This document shows, piece after piece, positions 7,677 to 16,800 of a stretch of DNA of 35,613 nucleotides (position 1 is its first letter; each line of letters begins with the position of its first letter). This stretch comes from Gammaproteobacteria bacterium. Lineage in GTDB: Bacteria; Pseudomonadota; Gammaproteobacteria; Steroidobacterales; Woeseiaceae. The notes under the pieces were generated by a model, which saw only the letters and a list, made by a program, of their open reading frames with translations, was not told the origin of the DNA and did not search any database. The stretch covers positions 1 through 35,613 of the forward strand of contig JAOUIH010000030.1 in assembly GCA_029884165.1 (NCBI GenBank). Reading direction: 5' to 3'. A program made the position numbers and the translations under genes.

Positions 7677-8117
7677 TCATGCGCCGGCAGACTGGGAGGA
7701 CCAGATTCGCTGGACGGCGGCAAACACCATCGCCGTAGTCCACCCGACCAGGAGAATGCCGTTGAGCGCCTGTATGCCGCTCAGCAGGCGCCAGCCCTCG
7801 CTGAGCGTAATGTCTCCGTAGCCCAGCGTCGTGAAAGTGACGAAGGAAAAATAGACCGCAGTCTCGAAGGTCTGCAGCTCGCCGGAAGGATCCAGGCGAT
7901 GATAGGCAAGTGCCCAGACCAGGATCTGCACCGTATGCAGCGCTACTCCTATGAGTGACGTGTTGATCAGCATCAGCAGAGATTCGCCCAGCCGCCACGG
8001 CTCGTTTCGGGCCGCATGCCGACGTGCCAGGTACCGTACCCAGCTGGTCGTGCCTATACCATGTATGACTATGGTTACCGCGACCAGGGCAGCGCCGAGC
8101 AATGCGTATCGAATCAT
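7677..8117 (-). CDS. One-pore potassium channel (Ion_trans_2 domain)
   Basis: The 146-residue protein has a first hydrophobic segment at about residues 3-20, a helix at about 46-72, a pore loop and a last helix at about 110-135. The selectivity filter TTLGYGD is at residues 96-102, close to the potassium channel consensus TxGYGD. There is no RCK/TrkA-N domain after the last helix, so gating by a cytoplasmic nucleotide domain is not built in. Four copies should form a pore. The ATG at 8117 has GGGAGG upstream in good spacing. It is the first gene of the channel-permease-efflux run and is divergent from the AsmA gene. Confidence 0.88.
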   Translation of the reverse strand: MIRYALLGAALVAVTIVIHGIGTTSWVRYLARRHAARNEPWRLGESLLMLINTSLIGVALHTVQILVWALAYHRLDPSGELQTFETAVYFSFVTFTTLGYGDITLSEGWRLLSGIQALNGILLVGWTTAMVFAAVQRIWSSQSAGA

Positions 8118-8176
8118 CTGGGGCGCCTCCCGACTTTGTTTGCGTCGCGGCGATTTCAGCATATCCCGGCAGTCAA

Positions 8177-8188
8177 TCCAAATTTGGA
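8177..8188 (+). promoter_or_regulatory. 12-bp perfect palindrome in the divergent kch-like/AsmA intergenic region
   Basis: TCCAAATTTGGA is a perfect palindrome, AT-rich in the middle, in the 110-base region between the divergent potassium-channel and AsmA genes. It lies 60 bases upstream of the channel start and 40 bases upstream of the AsmA start. It could be an operator acting on one or both promoters. No convincing -35/-10 pair was found around it. Confidence 0.3.
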
Positions 8189-8227
8189 GGATAATGCCGT
8201 TGCACGCAGACGGTCCCGCCAGAAAAC

Positions 8228-11200
8228 ATGCCGCAGAACCACAAGCCAGCGGATTCGCCCAGTTCGTCAGCAACCGCCCTGCGCTGGCGGAGAGTATCTC
8301 TGTTCGTCGTCGGCGGGCTGGTCGCCGTTCTTGCCGCCGCACTGGTATGGCTGTTTACGGCCGACCTGGGTGTGCTAAAGCCGCAGATCGAGAAATTTGC
8401 CGGTGCGCAGTTGGGAAGGCACCTGGGAATCGAAGGGCAATTGCACATCACGCTCGGTGAGGAGGCGTTGCTGATCGCCGAAGGCGTAAGCCTGCAGAAT
8501 GCCGAATGGGCCGGCGTCGAACCGCTACTCGAAGTCGACCGCGTGGAACTGCGACTGGACTTGCGCTCACTTTTCCGCGGGCCGATCGTCCTGCGGCTGG
8601 TGAGTATCGACGGTGTCACGGTCAGGCTCGCGCGGGACGAGGCCCTGGTCGGAAACTGGGAACTCGAAGGCCTCCGGCCCACCGAAGTTGACGACGAGGC
8701 GGGTCCCGGGAAGCCATTCGACTTCCTCGTCCGAGAGGTGGCCATCGATGATCTGGCGCTGTCGTTTTCGTCGCCGGAGCGGCCGGTCGAACTGCGCGCG
8801 AATATCGTCAACCTGCACCAGTCCCTGGGTGCCGACGGATTCCTCGACGCATCCATAACCGGCACCATCAACGACCGCAAGCTCGCGCTGGAAGGCCGCT
8901 ACGGAACCTGGCAAGCGCTGCTCAGCGGGAAGAACGTCGGGTTCGACTTCCGGGCCACGGCGGACACGGTCAGCTTTTTCCTGGAAGGCCGGGTCGATGA
9001 CCTGTTGCGTCCGCACCGGCCAAGCGCGCGTTTCGAAATTCGCGGAGCAGACCTCGGCGAATTCAAGCGCATGTTCGGCATCGATGACGGCACGGAGGGA
9101 TCCCTCGATGTCGAGGGAGAGCTTGTGCCGCTGGACGGAGGTCCGCTGCGCCTGTCCGTCCTTGGCAAGGTGGGCGTCTCGGAGATCCGGGCGAGCGGCA
9201 GCTTTTCGAACCTGCAGGACTTCGAGGACGTCGAACTCGAACTGACCGCATCCGGACCGGACCTCGGCGAGTTGTTGCGGCTGGCGCGAATCGACCATGC
9301 CAGGGATGCCCCTTTTGTGATCGATCTGGACGCCACTCGCCATGGATCTGTGCTCGAAGTCGACAGGGCCGACATTCAACTGGCGCGCTCACGGGGTTCG
9401 TTGAGCGCGCGGATGCCGAACTTTCCGAGCTTCGACGACGCCTCTGTGCGGCTCAGTTTGCAGGGCGCAGACATAGAAAACTTTCGCCGGCTCACCGGTA
9501 TCCCGGGAGCGGCGACGGGGCCGTTTTCGCTGGACCTGGAGGTGGTATCCACGCCCGCGGGCGTCGAACTGGCCACGCTCGAGGTCAGTACCGAGCTGGT
9601 CGATTTAAGGGCAAGCGGCGAACTGGGGGCGCCACCGCGCTATGCCGGCTCGAGGCTCGACCTGCATGTCCGGAGCGAGGACCTGGCCAGGATAGGCAAC
9701 GCCTGGCGCGTTCCGAACCTGCCGTCGAGGCCAGTAGAGGCTGACGGCCGCATCGAGCTGCAGGCGGACGGGATTCGGGCGATAGGTCCCGTCACGGTCG
9801 GGATGAACGGCGTAACGGCTGCGATCGAGGGCACCTGGCGCTATGCCGGCGGCGTCGAGGGCAGGGAGCTGGCGGTAAGTCTCGCCGGGCCCGACCTGGC
9901 CGGTTTCGTCAACGAGTTCCGGTCCGTGTCACCCCTCCCGGCGCTGCCCTTTGCCGTCCGGGGAAAGGTGGGAATTGAGAAGGGCGGACTGCGATTGGAC
10001 GGCATCGTCGGGAACCTCGGGCGCACGGCCGTCAACGTCGAGGGACAGCTGGCCCTTACTCGAGCTGCGGTCGGCACGAGCCTGGCTTTTTCAGCGCTTG
10101 GGCCGGCTTTCGAAGAGTTGATGGCAGATATCGTCGCCTTCGACGTGCGTCCGGGCGATTTTCGGCTGGCGGGCAACCTGTCGATCGAGGCCGACAGGCT
10201 CGAGCTCGATACCGTGAGTCTCGAACGTGAATTCGGCGAGCTGAACCTGGACCTCGCCGTCAGCCGCTCGCGTGACGCCCCGCAAGTGGATTTCGATATC
10301 CGCACGTCGGGTCAGGATGTCCGCGCACTGCTGCAGGGCGTTGAGGGCTACACGGCAGACATGCTGGCGTTCTCGGGCCGGGCGCGCGGCCGCTGGACAG
10401 AAGGCAGCCTGAGCCTGGATCGCTTCGAACTTGCGGTCGGGGATGCCCGTGCCAGCGCCGAAGGCACGCTGGACTATCGAGCCGGCGGATCGACGACTCG
10501 TTTCGTTACTAACGGCTCCATACCCAGCCTGGCCAGGATGGGGCAGCTTGCAGGTCGGCGTTTCACCGACCAGCCGCTCAGCTGGAGCGCAAGGGTCACG
10601 GGTGGGCAGGGCAGGCTCGAGGTGCCTGAACTGCAGCTGACGGTGGGCGAGAGCTCGGTCGCCGGCTCTGTCATTTACCGCGTCGGGGAGATTCCGACGC
10701 TGGACGTAGTGCTCGAGTCACCTTCGCTGGTCGTGCAGCCCTTGCGCGATCCCGACGAGCCCGAAGAGACCGAGCCCGAGGAGACCGAGTCCGCCCGCCC
10801 CGATGGGCGAATCATCCCGGATGTTGCGATACCGTTTGACCGGTTGGCGGCCCTGGACGGCTCGTTACAGCTCGGATTCGGCGAATTTCGACGCGGCGAC
10901 CTCGCGCTCTCGAACCTGGAAGTCGCCGCGACCCTGCGGGGCGGCGAATTGAATGTGAGCCGGCTCGGCTTCGATGCGCCCGCCGGACGACTGGATGCAG
11001 ACCTGTTGCTCGGCCCGGCCGCGGGCGCGGGCCGGCTGTCGATGAATCTCGTCGCGCGGGAACTGGCGCTCGGCATCAACGAGGCCAATCGCTCGCTGCA
11101 GCTCAGAACGAGCCTGGATGTCCAGCTTTCGTCGACAGGCGCAGATCTTCGAACCCTGGCCGGAAACGCGAACGGCGTCGTTATTCTCGACGCGCGCGGC

Positions 11201-11722
11201 GGACAATTCGAGAACAAGGGCCTGGCGCGCATGTATTTCGGCAGCCTGCTGGAAGAACTCCTGGTAACACTGAACCCGTTCATGAAAACCGACGAATACA
11301 CGACGCTAGACTGCCTCATCGTCCCGTTCGAAATCAGGGACGGCAAAGCGTCGAGCGTGCCGAATTCGCTGCTGCGCACCAATAAGATCGAAATCGCCAC
11401 ACACGGAGAGGTCGACCTGAAGACAGAGAAGCTGAGCATTTCCGTGCGGACCGTCCCGCGCAAAGGGGTCGTCATAAGTGCCGCCGAAATCGTGAATCCC
11501 TACTTCAAGCTCGTCGGTACACTCGCGGAGCCCACGCTCGCCGTCGACGAGCAGGGCGTGCTCATTACCGGCGGTGCGGCGGTGGCGACCGGGGGTATCT
11601 CGATACTCGCGAAGGCGGTATGGGACCGCATCTCGCGGGCACCTGATCCTTGCGCAGATACCTCCGGGCGGGCACGGGAGCAGCTGGCTGCCCGCTGGCC
11701 CTCCCTGGAGCTCAGCCCGTAG
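8228..11722 (+). CDS. AsmA-family inner-membrane-anchored periplasmic protein
   Basis: The 1164-residue protein has one N-terminal membrane helix (about residues 23-44) followed directly by the AsmA start LGVLKPQIEKFAGAQLGRHLGIEG. A very long beta-rich periplasmic part with repeated domains follows. An acidic linker of Glu/Pro/Thr residues lies at about 835-855. The C-terminal AsmA_2-like domain contains GNANGVVILDARGGQFENKG and ends in KVSIS-like strands before a hydrophobic glycine-rich stretch. AsmA proteins (AsmA, TamB, YhdP, YicH) are thought to form hydrophobic grooves for phospholipid transfer to the outer membrane. The start at 8228 has a weak ribosome site. It is monocistronic, convergent with DUF481. 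Which AsmA subgroup it serves is not clear. Confidence 0.9.
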   Translation: MPQNHKPADSPSSSATALRWRRVSLFVVGGLVAVLAAALVWLFTADLGVLKPQIEKFAGAQLGRHLGIEGQLHITLGEEALLIAEGVSLQNAEWAGVEPLLEVDRVELRLDLRSLFRGPIVLRLVSIDGVTVRLARDEALVGNWELEGLRPTEVDDEAGPGKPFDFLVREVAIDDLALSFSSPERPVELRANIVNLHQSLGADGFLDASITGTINDRKLALEGRYGTWQALLSGKNVGFDFRATADTVSFFLEGRVDDLLRPHRPSARFEIRGADLGEFKRMFGIDDGTEGSLDVEGELVPLDGGPLRLSVLGKVGVSEIRASGSFSNLQDFEDVELELTASGPDLGELLRLARIDHARDAPFVIDLDATRHGSVLEVDRADIQLARSRGSLSARMPNFPSFDDASVRLSLQGADIENFRRLTGIPGAATGPFSLDLEVVSTPAGVELATLEVSTELVDLRASGELGAPPRYAGSRLDLHVRSEDLARIGNAWRVPNLPSRPVEADGRIELQADGIRAIGPVTVGMNGVTAAIEGTWRYAGGVEGRELAVSLAGPDLAGFVNEFRSVSPLPALPFAVRGKVGIEKGGLRLDGIVGNLGRTAVNVEGQLALTRAAVGTSLAFSALGPAFEELMADIVAFDVRPGDFRLAGNLSIEADRLELDTVSLEREFGELNLDLAVSRSRDAPQVDFDIRTSGQDVRALLQGVEGYTADMLAFSGRARGRWTEGSLSLDRFELAVGDARASAEGTLDYRAGGSTTRFVTNGSIPSLARMGQLAGRRFTDQPLSWSARVTGGQGRLEVPELQLTVGESSVAGSVIYRVGEIPTLDVVLESPSLVVQPLRDPDEPEETEPEETESARPDGRIIPDVAIPFDRLAALDGSLQLGFGEFRRGDLALSNLEVAATLRGGELNVSRLGFDAPAGRLDADLLLGPAAGAGRLSMNLVARELALGINEANRSLQLRTSLDVQLSSTGADLRTLAGNANGVVILDARGGQFENKGLARMYFGSLLEELLVTLNPFMKTDEYTTLDCLIVPFEIRDGKASSVPNSLLRTNKIEIATHGEVDLKTEKLSISVRTVPRKGVVISAAEIVNPYFKLVGTLAEPTLAVDEQGVLITGGAAVATGGISILAKAVWDRISRAPDPCADTSGRAREQLAARWPSLELSP

Positions 11723-11771
11723 TCGCCACGGACTGCCTGCTGCGAACGCCGCCGGACTCTACGCCAGTCTT

Positions 11772-12827
11772 TCAAAAGGAATACCCGATCGACGTCGTGA
11801 TGCCGTAGTCGACCTTGCCGGTCGCATCCGGTGGCGGATCGCTGAGATACGAATGCCACAAGGTCAGGTCGAAAAACAGGTCCTTGATGAATTCGCGCCG
11901 GAAACTCAGGTCGGTATCCGCGCGATACTCGCTCAGGTCCTCGAGCAAGGGGTAGATGTTCGACGTGAAGCTCGCGGACGCGTCGGGCTCCAGGGACCGG
12001 TGCAGGTAACGGACCTGGACTCGACCTTCCGGCTTGGTGTCTGATGGTTCCTCGCCGACAAACGTTTCGCGCGTCGCCACTACGCCACCGGTCAGGGAAA
12101 ACTGGTTCCTGTTGTTCTGGACGAGGTAACGACCCAGTGCAGCGCCCGCGGATACACGACTCTGGATGCCCTGCTCGTCGTTTTTCTCGTGAGAAGCCAG
12201 CCAGTCCGTGAACCAGCGGTTCCCGCGGAAGCGCTGGTAGTTGACCTGTACGGTCTCGCGCGCCTTGGTCTCCTCGCTCGGCTGGTCGGTGACGGTCAAG
12301 TTCGTCTTGATGCCGACCAGGTAATCGAGCGTGCGGTAGCGAATATCGGCCGCCAGGTTGATGGTCGTGACCTCGCTGGCCTTTTGCGTGTTGAAGCCAA
12401 AGGTCAGCGAGCCCTCGACGCGCTCCCAGAAAGACTCATCCGCGTCGATCGGAGTAATTCGCACGACGTCGTTGATTGCCAGCGTGTAGCTCGACTCCCC
12501 CTGGCTGACCCGGACCTGGCCGAGCGAGCCTGCCGTGGCCAGCGTGCCGAAGTAACGGCGCCCGTCGGTGACCTCGACCTGCAGCGTTTGCTTTGAGGTC
12601 AGGGCAACCACGTCGACCCAGTCGACGCTGACCGTGCCCATCGAATCGGTGCCGTAGCTAAGACTGCCGAACTCAAGGCTCTTCACCTCACCCGTCACCG
12701 CGTCACCGTTCACTAGCAGCACGACGTCGGTCTTCGCCGCGGCTGCGCCGCCCGCTGCGAGCAGCAGTATGCACGCTGCTGCTGTCCTGACGAGGGCGAG
12801 GATATGAGTCGGCTTGATAAGATGCAT
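11772..12827 (-). CDS. DUF481 outer-membrane beta-barrel protein (YdiY-like)
   Basis: The 351-residue protein has a signal peptide (about 1-31, ending GGAAAA). An N-terminal part of about 100 residues begins VVLLVNGDAVTGEVKSLEFG, an SH3-like strand domain often seen before DUF481. The C-terminal ~220 residues show alternating strands such as GSLTFGFNTQKASEVTTINLAADIRY and end in Phe (SIGYSF), as expected for a protein folded by the BAM complex. The ATG at 12827 has GGAGA upstream. A strong hairpin precedes it, 97 bases after the lyase gene. YdiY was described as salt- or acid-induced, but the function is unknown. A structural or porin-like role is inferred. Confidence 0.85.
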   Translation of the reverse strand: MHLIKPTHILALVRTAAACILLLAAGGAAAAKTDVVLLVNGDAVTGEVKSLEFGSLSYGTDSMGTVSVDWVDVVALTSKQTLQVEVTDGRRYFGTLATAGSLGQVRVSQGESSYTLAINDVVRITPIDADESFWERVEGSLTFGFNTQKASEVTTINLAADIRYRTLDYLVGIKTNLTVTDQPSEETKARETVQVNYQRFRGNRWFTDWLASHEKNDEQGIQSRVSAGAALGRYLVQNNRNQFSLTGGVVATRETFVGEEPSDTKPEGRVQVRYLHRSLEPDASASFTSNIYPLLEDLSEYRADTDLSFRREFIKDLFFDLTLWHSYLSDPPPDATGKVDYGITTSIGYSF

Positions 12828-12848
12828 TGCTGAGTCTCCGGCGTACCA

Positions 12849-12876
12849 GGGCCGGCTTCAGACCGAAGCCTGGCCC
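12849..12876 (-). other. Strong RNA hairpin upstream of the DUF481 gene
   Basis: GGGCC and GGCTTC on one side (12849-12859) pair with GAAGCC and GGCCC on the other (12865-12876), with a 5-base loop and one bulged base. That makes an 11-bp, mostly GC stem. No T tract follows on either strand, so it is not a classical terminator. It lies 22 bases before the DUF481 start codon and just outside the ribosome site. It could mark a processing site between the lyase and DUF481 parts of one transcript. Confidence 0.55.
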
Positions 12877-12924
12877 AATCTGCGGCGAATGATACTGAGT
12901 TCCCGGCTGATTCGGGGAGGCTGG

Positions 12925-13842
12925 TCAGCTCAGGCCGGGCATGGAAAACCCGACTGCCGCGAGCTCTTCGGCGAGGCTCGTGTCCTGGCCCTCGCTGAGC
13001 TCCGTCAGTGGCGGTCGGACGATGCGCCAGTTTGCATCGCCCGAGAAACGGGCGACGATTGCCTTCAGCGCCGGGATCATCGGGTAGGCCTGCACCAGGC
13101 TGCGCAGCTCGACCAGTTCTTTTTGCAGCTGGTCCGCCTGCTCGGTCTGCCACTCGTCGTACAGTGCGCGAATCGCGGCCGGGTTGACGTTCGCTGTCGC
13201 CGAGATACAGCCCGCCCCGCCGCCGCGCATGTTGCGGAGCAGCAGCGTTTCGCTGCCCACGAATATCCGGAAGTCGTCCCAGCCGCGCTGGAGCATGGCC
13301 TGCGTATTGTCCCAGTCGCCGGAGCTGTCCTTGATGCCGACGACCGTGCCTGGATACCGCTGCACCAGCCGGTCGATGAGATCGAGGCTGATCCCGACCT
13401 GTGCCACAGGGGGTATATGATACAGGTAGATACGGAGATCCGCCGAGCCCACACGATCGATCACTTCGGCATAGCTCCGAAACAGGCCGTCGTCGCTGAC
13501 GCCCTTGTAATAAAAAGGTGGCAGCATCAGCGTGCCGGCACAACCGAGCTTTACCGCGTGGGCGCTCAGGCGGACGGTGTCCGTCAGGGCGCAGCAGCCG
13601 GTGCCCGGCATCAGCCTGGCGGGATCGATACCGCCGGCGACCAGGCTATCGAGCAGCATGATCTTTTCGTCGACGGACATCGAATTCGCTTCGCTGTTGG
13701 TGCCGAACACGGCGAGACCCACGCCCTGCGACAGCAGCCAGCGGCATTGTGCGACGAAACGCACGGGATCCGGCGCGAGGTCCGCCTGGAACGGTGTGAC
13801 GACCGGGCTCAGTACGCCCGAAAAACGATCGGGTTTCGGCAT
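12925..13842 (-). CDS. Dihydrodipicolinate synthase (DapA)-family aldolase/lyase, probably not a true DapA
   Basis: The 305-residue protein is a class I TIM-barrel lyase of the DHDPS/NAL family. The Schiff-base lysine is Lys171 in GIKDSSG, and the catalytic Tyr141 is in IYLYHIPP. The substrate loop reads GTNSE instead of the GTTGE of DapA. The position of the DapA arginine that binds aspartate semialdehyde (VPSRTG in E. coli) reads PPVAQVG, without arginine. These changes argue for another 2-oxo acid substrate, and I cannot name it. The gene starts 3 bases after the secreted protease stop, so both are likely co-transcribed. Family call is firm; function is open. Confidence 0.88.
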   Translation of the reverse strand: MPKPDRFSGVLSPVVTPFQADLAPDPVRFVAQCRWLLSQGVGLAVFGTNSEANSMSVDEKIMLLDSLVAGGIDPARLMPGTGCCALTDTVRLSAHAVKLGCAGTLMLPPFYYKGVSDDGLFRSYAEVIDRVGSADLRIYLYHIPPVAQVGISLDLIDRLVQRYPGTVVGIKDSSGDWDNTQAMLQRGWDDFRIFVGSETLLLRNMRGGGAGCISATANVNPAAIRALYDEWQTEQADQLQKELVELRSLVQAYPMIPALKAIVARFSGDANWRIVRPPLTELSEGQDTSLAEELAAVGFSMPGLS

Positions 13843-13845
13843 GTT

Positions 13846-16800
13846 TCAGTTCCGTATGCTGATGACGGTGATGCCAGCGAGGCCCTGTGGCGTGTTGTGC
13901 GATATGCCGCCAAGGTAAATCGTGTTGGACAGGAGCCCTGTCCAACTGACGCCGACATCGACCGTGGAACCCGCCGAGACCAGCGGCGGCGCGCTTACGC
14001 TCATATTGCCCTGGTCGTCGACGAGGCCGAATTGCCAGGCGACGATGTCGTAGAACGCCCCGGGGCCGCCGGCGACGTTGTCCGTTTCAAAGCCATGTAC
14101 GAACGCCACGTAGGTGCCTGCTGGGGGCAATACGATACTGAACTGCTCTCGTGACGTATCGCCCCCGCTTTCGCCGAGCTTCGTGCAATTGACGCCATCG
14201 GGGCAGTAATAGATGTAGAGGTCCAGGTCGTCCTCGCCGTCCGTAAGCTCGTCGAACAGCGCGAAACGCAGGTAGGCCTGGTCGGGCGGCACGGAGTAGA
14301 CGTGCGCGCTGACGCCGTTGCCCTCGCGCGGCGTGAACGTCTTGGTCGGGTCGTCCTCGACATAGCCGGAGATCACGAGCGGCAGGCGGAGCCCGTGCAC
14401 CTGCGGTGAGTAGGGGCCATCGTAGCCGAACTCCACCGGGAAGCTCAGGTTCCCACTGCCGCCGAAGGAGCCGACTTCAGCCGGCGCCGACAGGGAAATC
14501 GGACGGACAGCCAGGACGCTGCGGACATCATGGTCGGTGCTCGACCAGGTGAGGCTGCCGAAGCGCCACAGATCCAGCGGGCCGCTCCGGTACGTGAAGG
14601 TCACGTCGTAGGTCGCCGACTGGGCAGGCGCGAGCGACAGAGTAGACGGGTTGACCTGTACCTCGACGCCGAGCGGCGCGCTCACCTCGACGGCATATGT
14701 CTCGGTCGTGTCGCTCGCATTGCTGACGCGCCGGGTCACGGTCGCCGTATTGGCGAGCCGGGACACCGCGACCGACGGCTGGTTCAGGTCAACGGCGGCG
14801 AAGGACAGTCCCTGTGCCTGCAGCTCATCGCAGCGGGCAGGTCCGACAGCCGGAGAAGCGATGCCGCAGGCGAATGCGTCGAATTCGTCGCCGGTAACCT
14901 CGAAGACCAGGCCCGGATCATTCGCGGCGTTGGGACTGATGTGGCCGCTGCCGAAATCGAAAGGATTCGCGGGCGTCTCGCCGTCCTGCCGCAGGACGTC
15001 CTGGTATGCCGTCGTCATCAGGGCGGACTTCAGAGCCGCCGGGGTCCACTCGGGGTGCGCCTGCCGCAGCAGCGCGGCGGCGCCGGCGACGTGCGGCGTC
15101 GACATCGACGTTCCGCTCAGGAAGGCAAAGTTCTCCCCGGCGACCGAGTTCGCGGCATCGGGCGTGAAACCGGCCAGTATGTTGATGCCGGGCGCGGTGA
15201 CGTCTGGCTTCAGGACGTCCTCGATCGCAGCGGGACCGCGTGACGAGAACGCGCCCATAACGTTGCCGGTGTCCTCGATCGCGAGAAAGAAACTCTTGTC
15301 CAGTACGACCTCGACGGTCCTGTCCGCGTCGATCTCGGCGAGGATCAGGTTGCCATCCGCCTGGCCTATCATCAGCGCCGGGATGTCGACCGAGCCCGGT
15401 GTGCCGGTCATCACGATCGGGTCGCCCGAGATGTTGAATACGACAACGGCCGCCGCGCCCGCGTCCTCCGCATTGGCGATCTTGGTCTGGAATGTGCAGC
15501 CGCCCCGCTGCACATAGGCGATGTTGCCGCTGAGCTCGGAGCCGTTCCTGATCGGTTCGCAGGCGTCGAAGGTCGTCCCCGGAGTGCCGTCGGGAAGCGT
15601 GTCATCCTCGTCGTCCACGAGCACGAGCTCGCCTTCTACAGGGTCCTGGTCGATCAGCGCCGGTGTGAAGCTCGCCTCCCTGACCGCGTAACGTCCCGCA
15701 ACCGCGGGCGGCGCGGCGACTTCGATCGCCTCGACCGAATGTTCGCCGTCACGGCTCGACGCGGCGGTCGTGATGACCCAGGGGGCGCCGGCGGGCGATC
15801 CGATCGTCGCGAGGTTCGGCCCGTCGTTGCCGGCCGCGACGACGGCCAGCACGCCGGCCTTCGTCGCCGCCATCAGCGCGACGTCGTCCGGCGCTGTGAC
15901 GTCACGGCGCGAGTTGCCGACCGAGTAATTAATGACGTCGACGCCGTCGGCGACGGCCGTGTCGATGGCCAGCGCCAGGTCGGAGGTGTTGCAGCTCGAG
16001 CGCGTGTCGCCGGGACGGAGCCAGCAGGCTTTGTAGGCCGCAACGCGGGCGCGCGGCGCAATGCCCTCTACCCGTCCGAGCAGCGTGCCGAAAATCGACG
16101 CGTCCACCTTGTTGCCGGCCGCCGTAGTCGCCGTGTGCGTGCCGTGTCCGTCGACGTCGCGTGGCGAGAATATCTCGTCGGGGTCTATCGGTCCGCTCGC
16201 GACGGCGCCCTCGAAGAAGAAGCGCGCGCCGATGAGCTTGTTGTTGCAGTCGGCGACGGTGAAGCGCGGGCCCTCCTCGCAGGCCCCGGCCCAGTTCGCC
16301 GGTGCTTCGTACATCAGCACATCCGGTGCGTTCCGGTAGCTGCGGCACAGCCAGCGGCCGAGAAAGCTGTTCTGTCCCCAGGCGCTGCGGCATGCCCGGG
16401 GCTGGTCGGCTTCCTTCGTGTCCCGCAGCGCGGGATGGGCGGGAGCGATGCCCGAGTCGATGACGCCGATGACCACGTCCTCACCGTCCAGCCCGGCCGC
16501 GCGCAGGCCGATGTCGCTGTCGAAGAGGTCGAGGAATTCGGCGCTGTAATTGGTGACCAGCGGCCGGATCTCGTCTTCCCAGATGTGCAGCACTTCCTGC
16601 GTGTGCTCGAGCTTGACGGCTTGCGCCTCGGTCATGCGCGCGGCGAATCCGTTCAGGCTGTAAAAGTAGCTGTAGATCTTTTCAGGGCCCGGGCCGACAC
16701 CTGCAAGGACCCGATCCTGTTCTGCCGCCAGTTGCTGCGTGTAGGACTGCACGCCGGCGCTGTTCCTGCTGAACACCCGTCCGCCGAGGCCCGGCTGGGG

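Noticed and set aside
8194..8460. ATG at 8194 with a good GGAGG before it, in another frame from AsmA
   Set aside because: The reading frame gives an Arg/Ser-rich peptide that overlaps the AsmA membrane helix and has no family; the ribosome site may be chance or may assist the AsmA start further down.
12814..14154. 446-residue plus-strand frame across the lyase gene
   Set aside because: It is a GC-driven shadow of the lyase and protease genes; no recognisable family.
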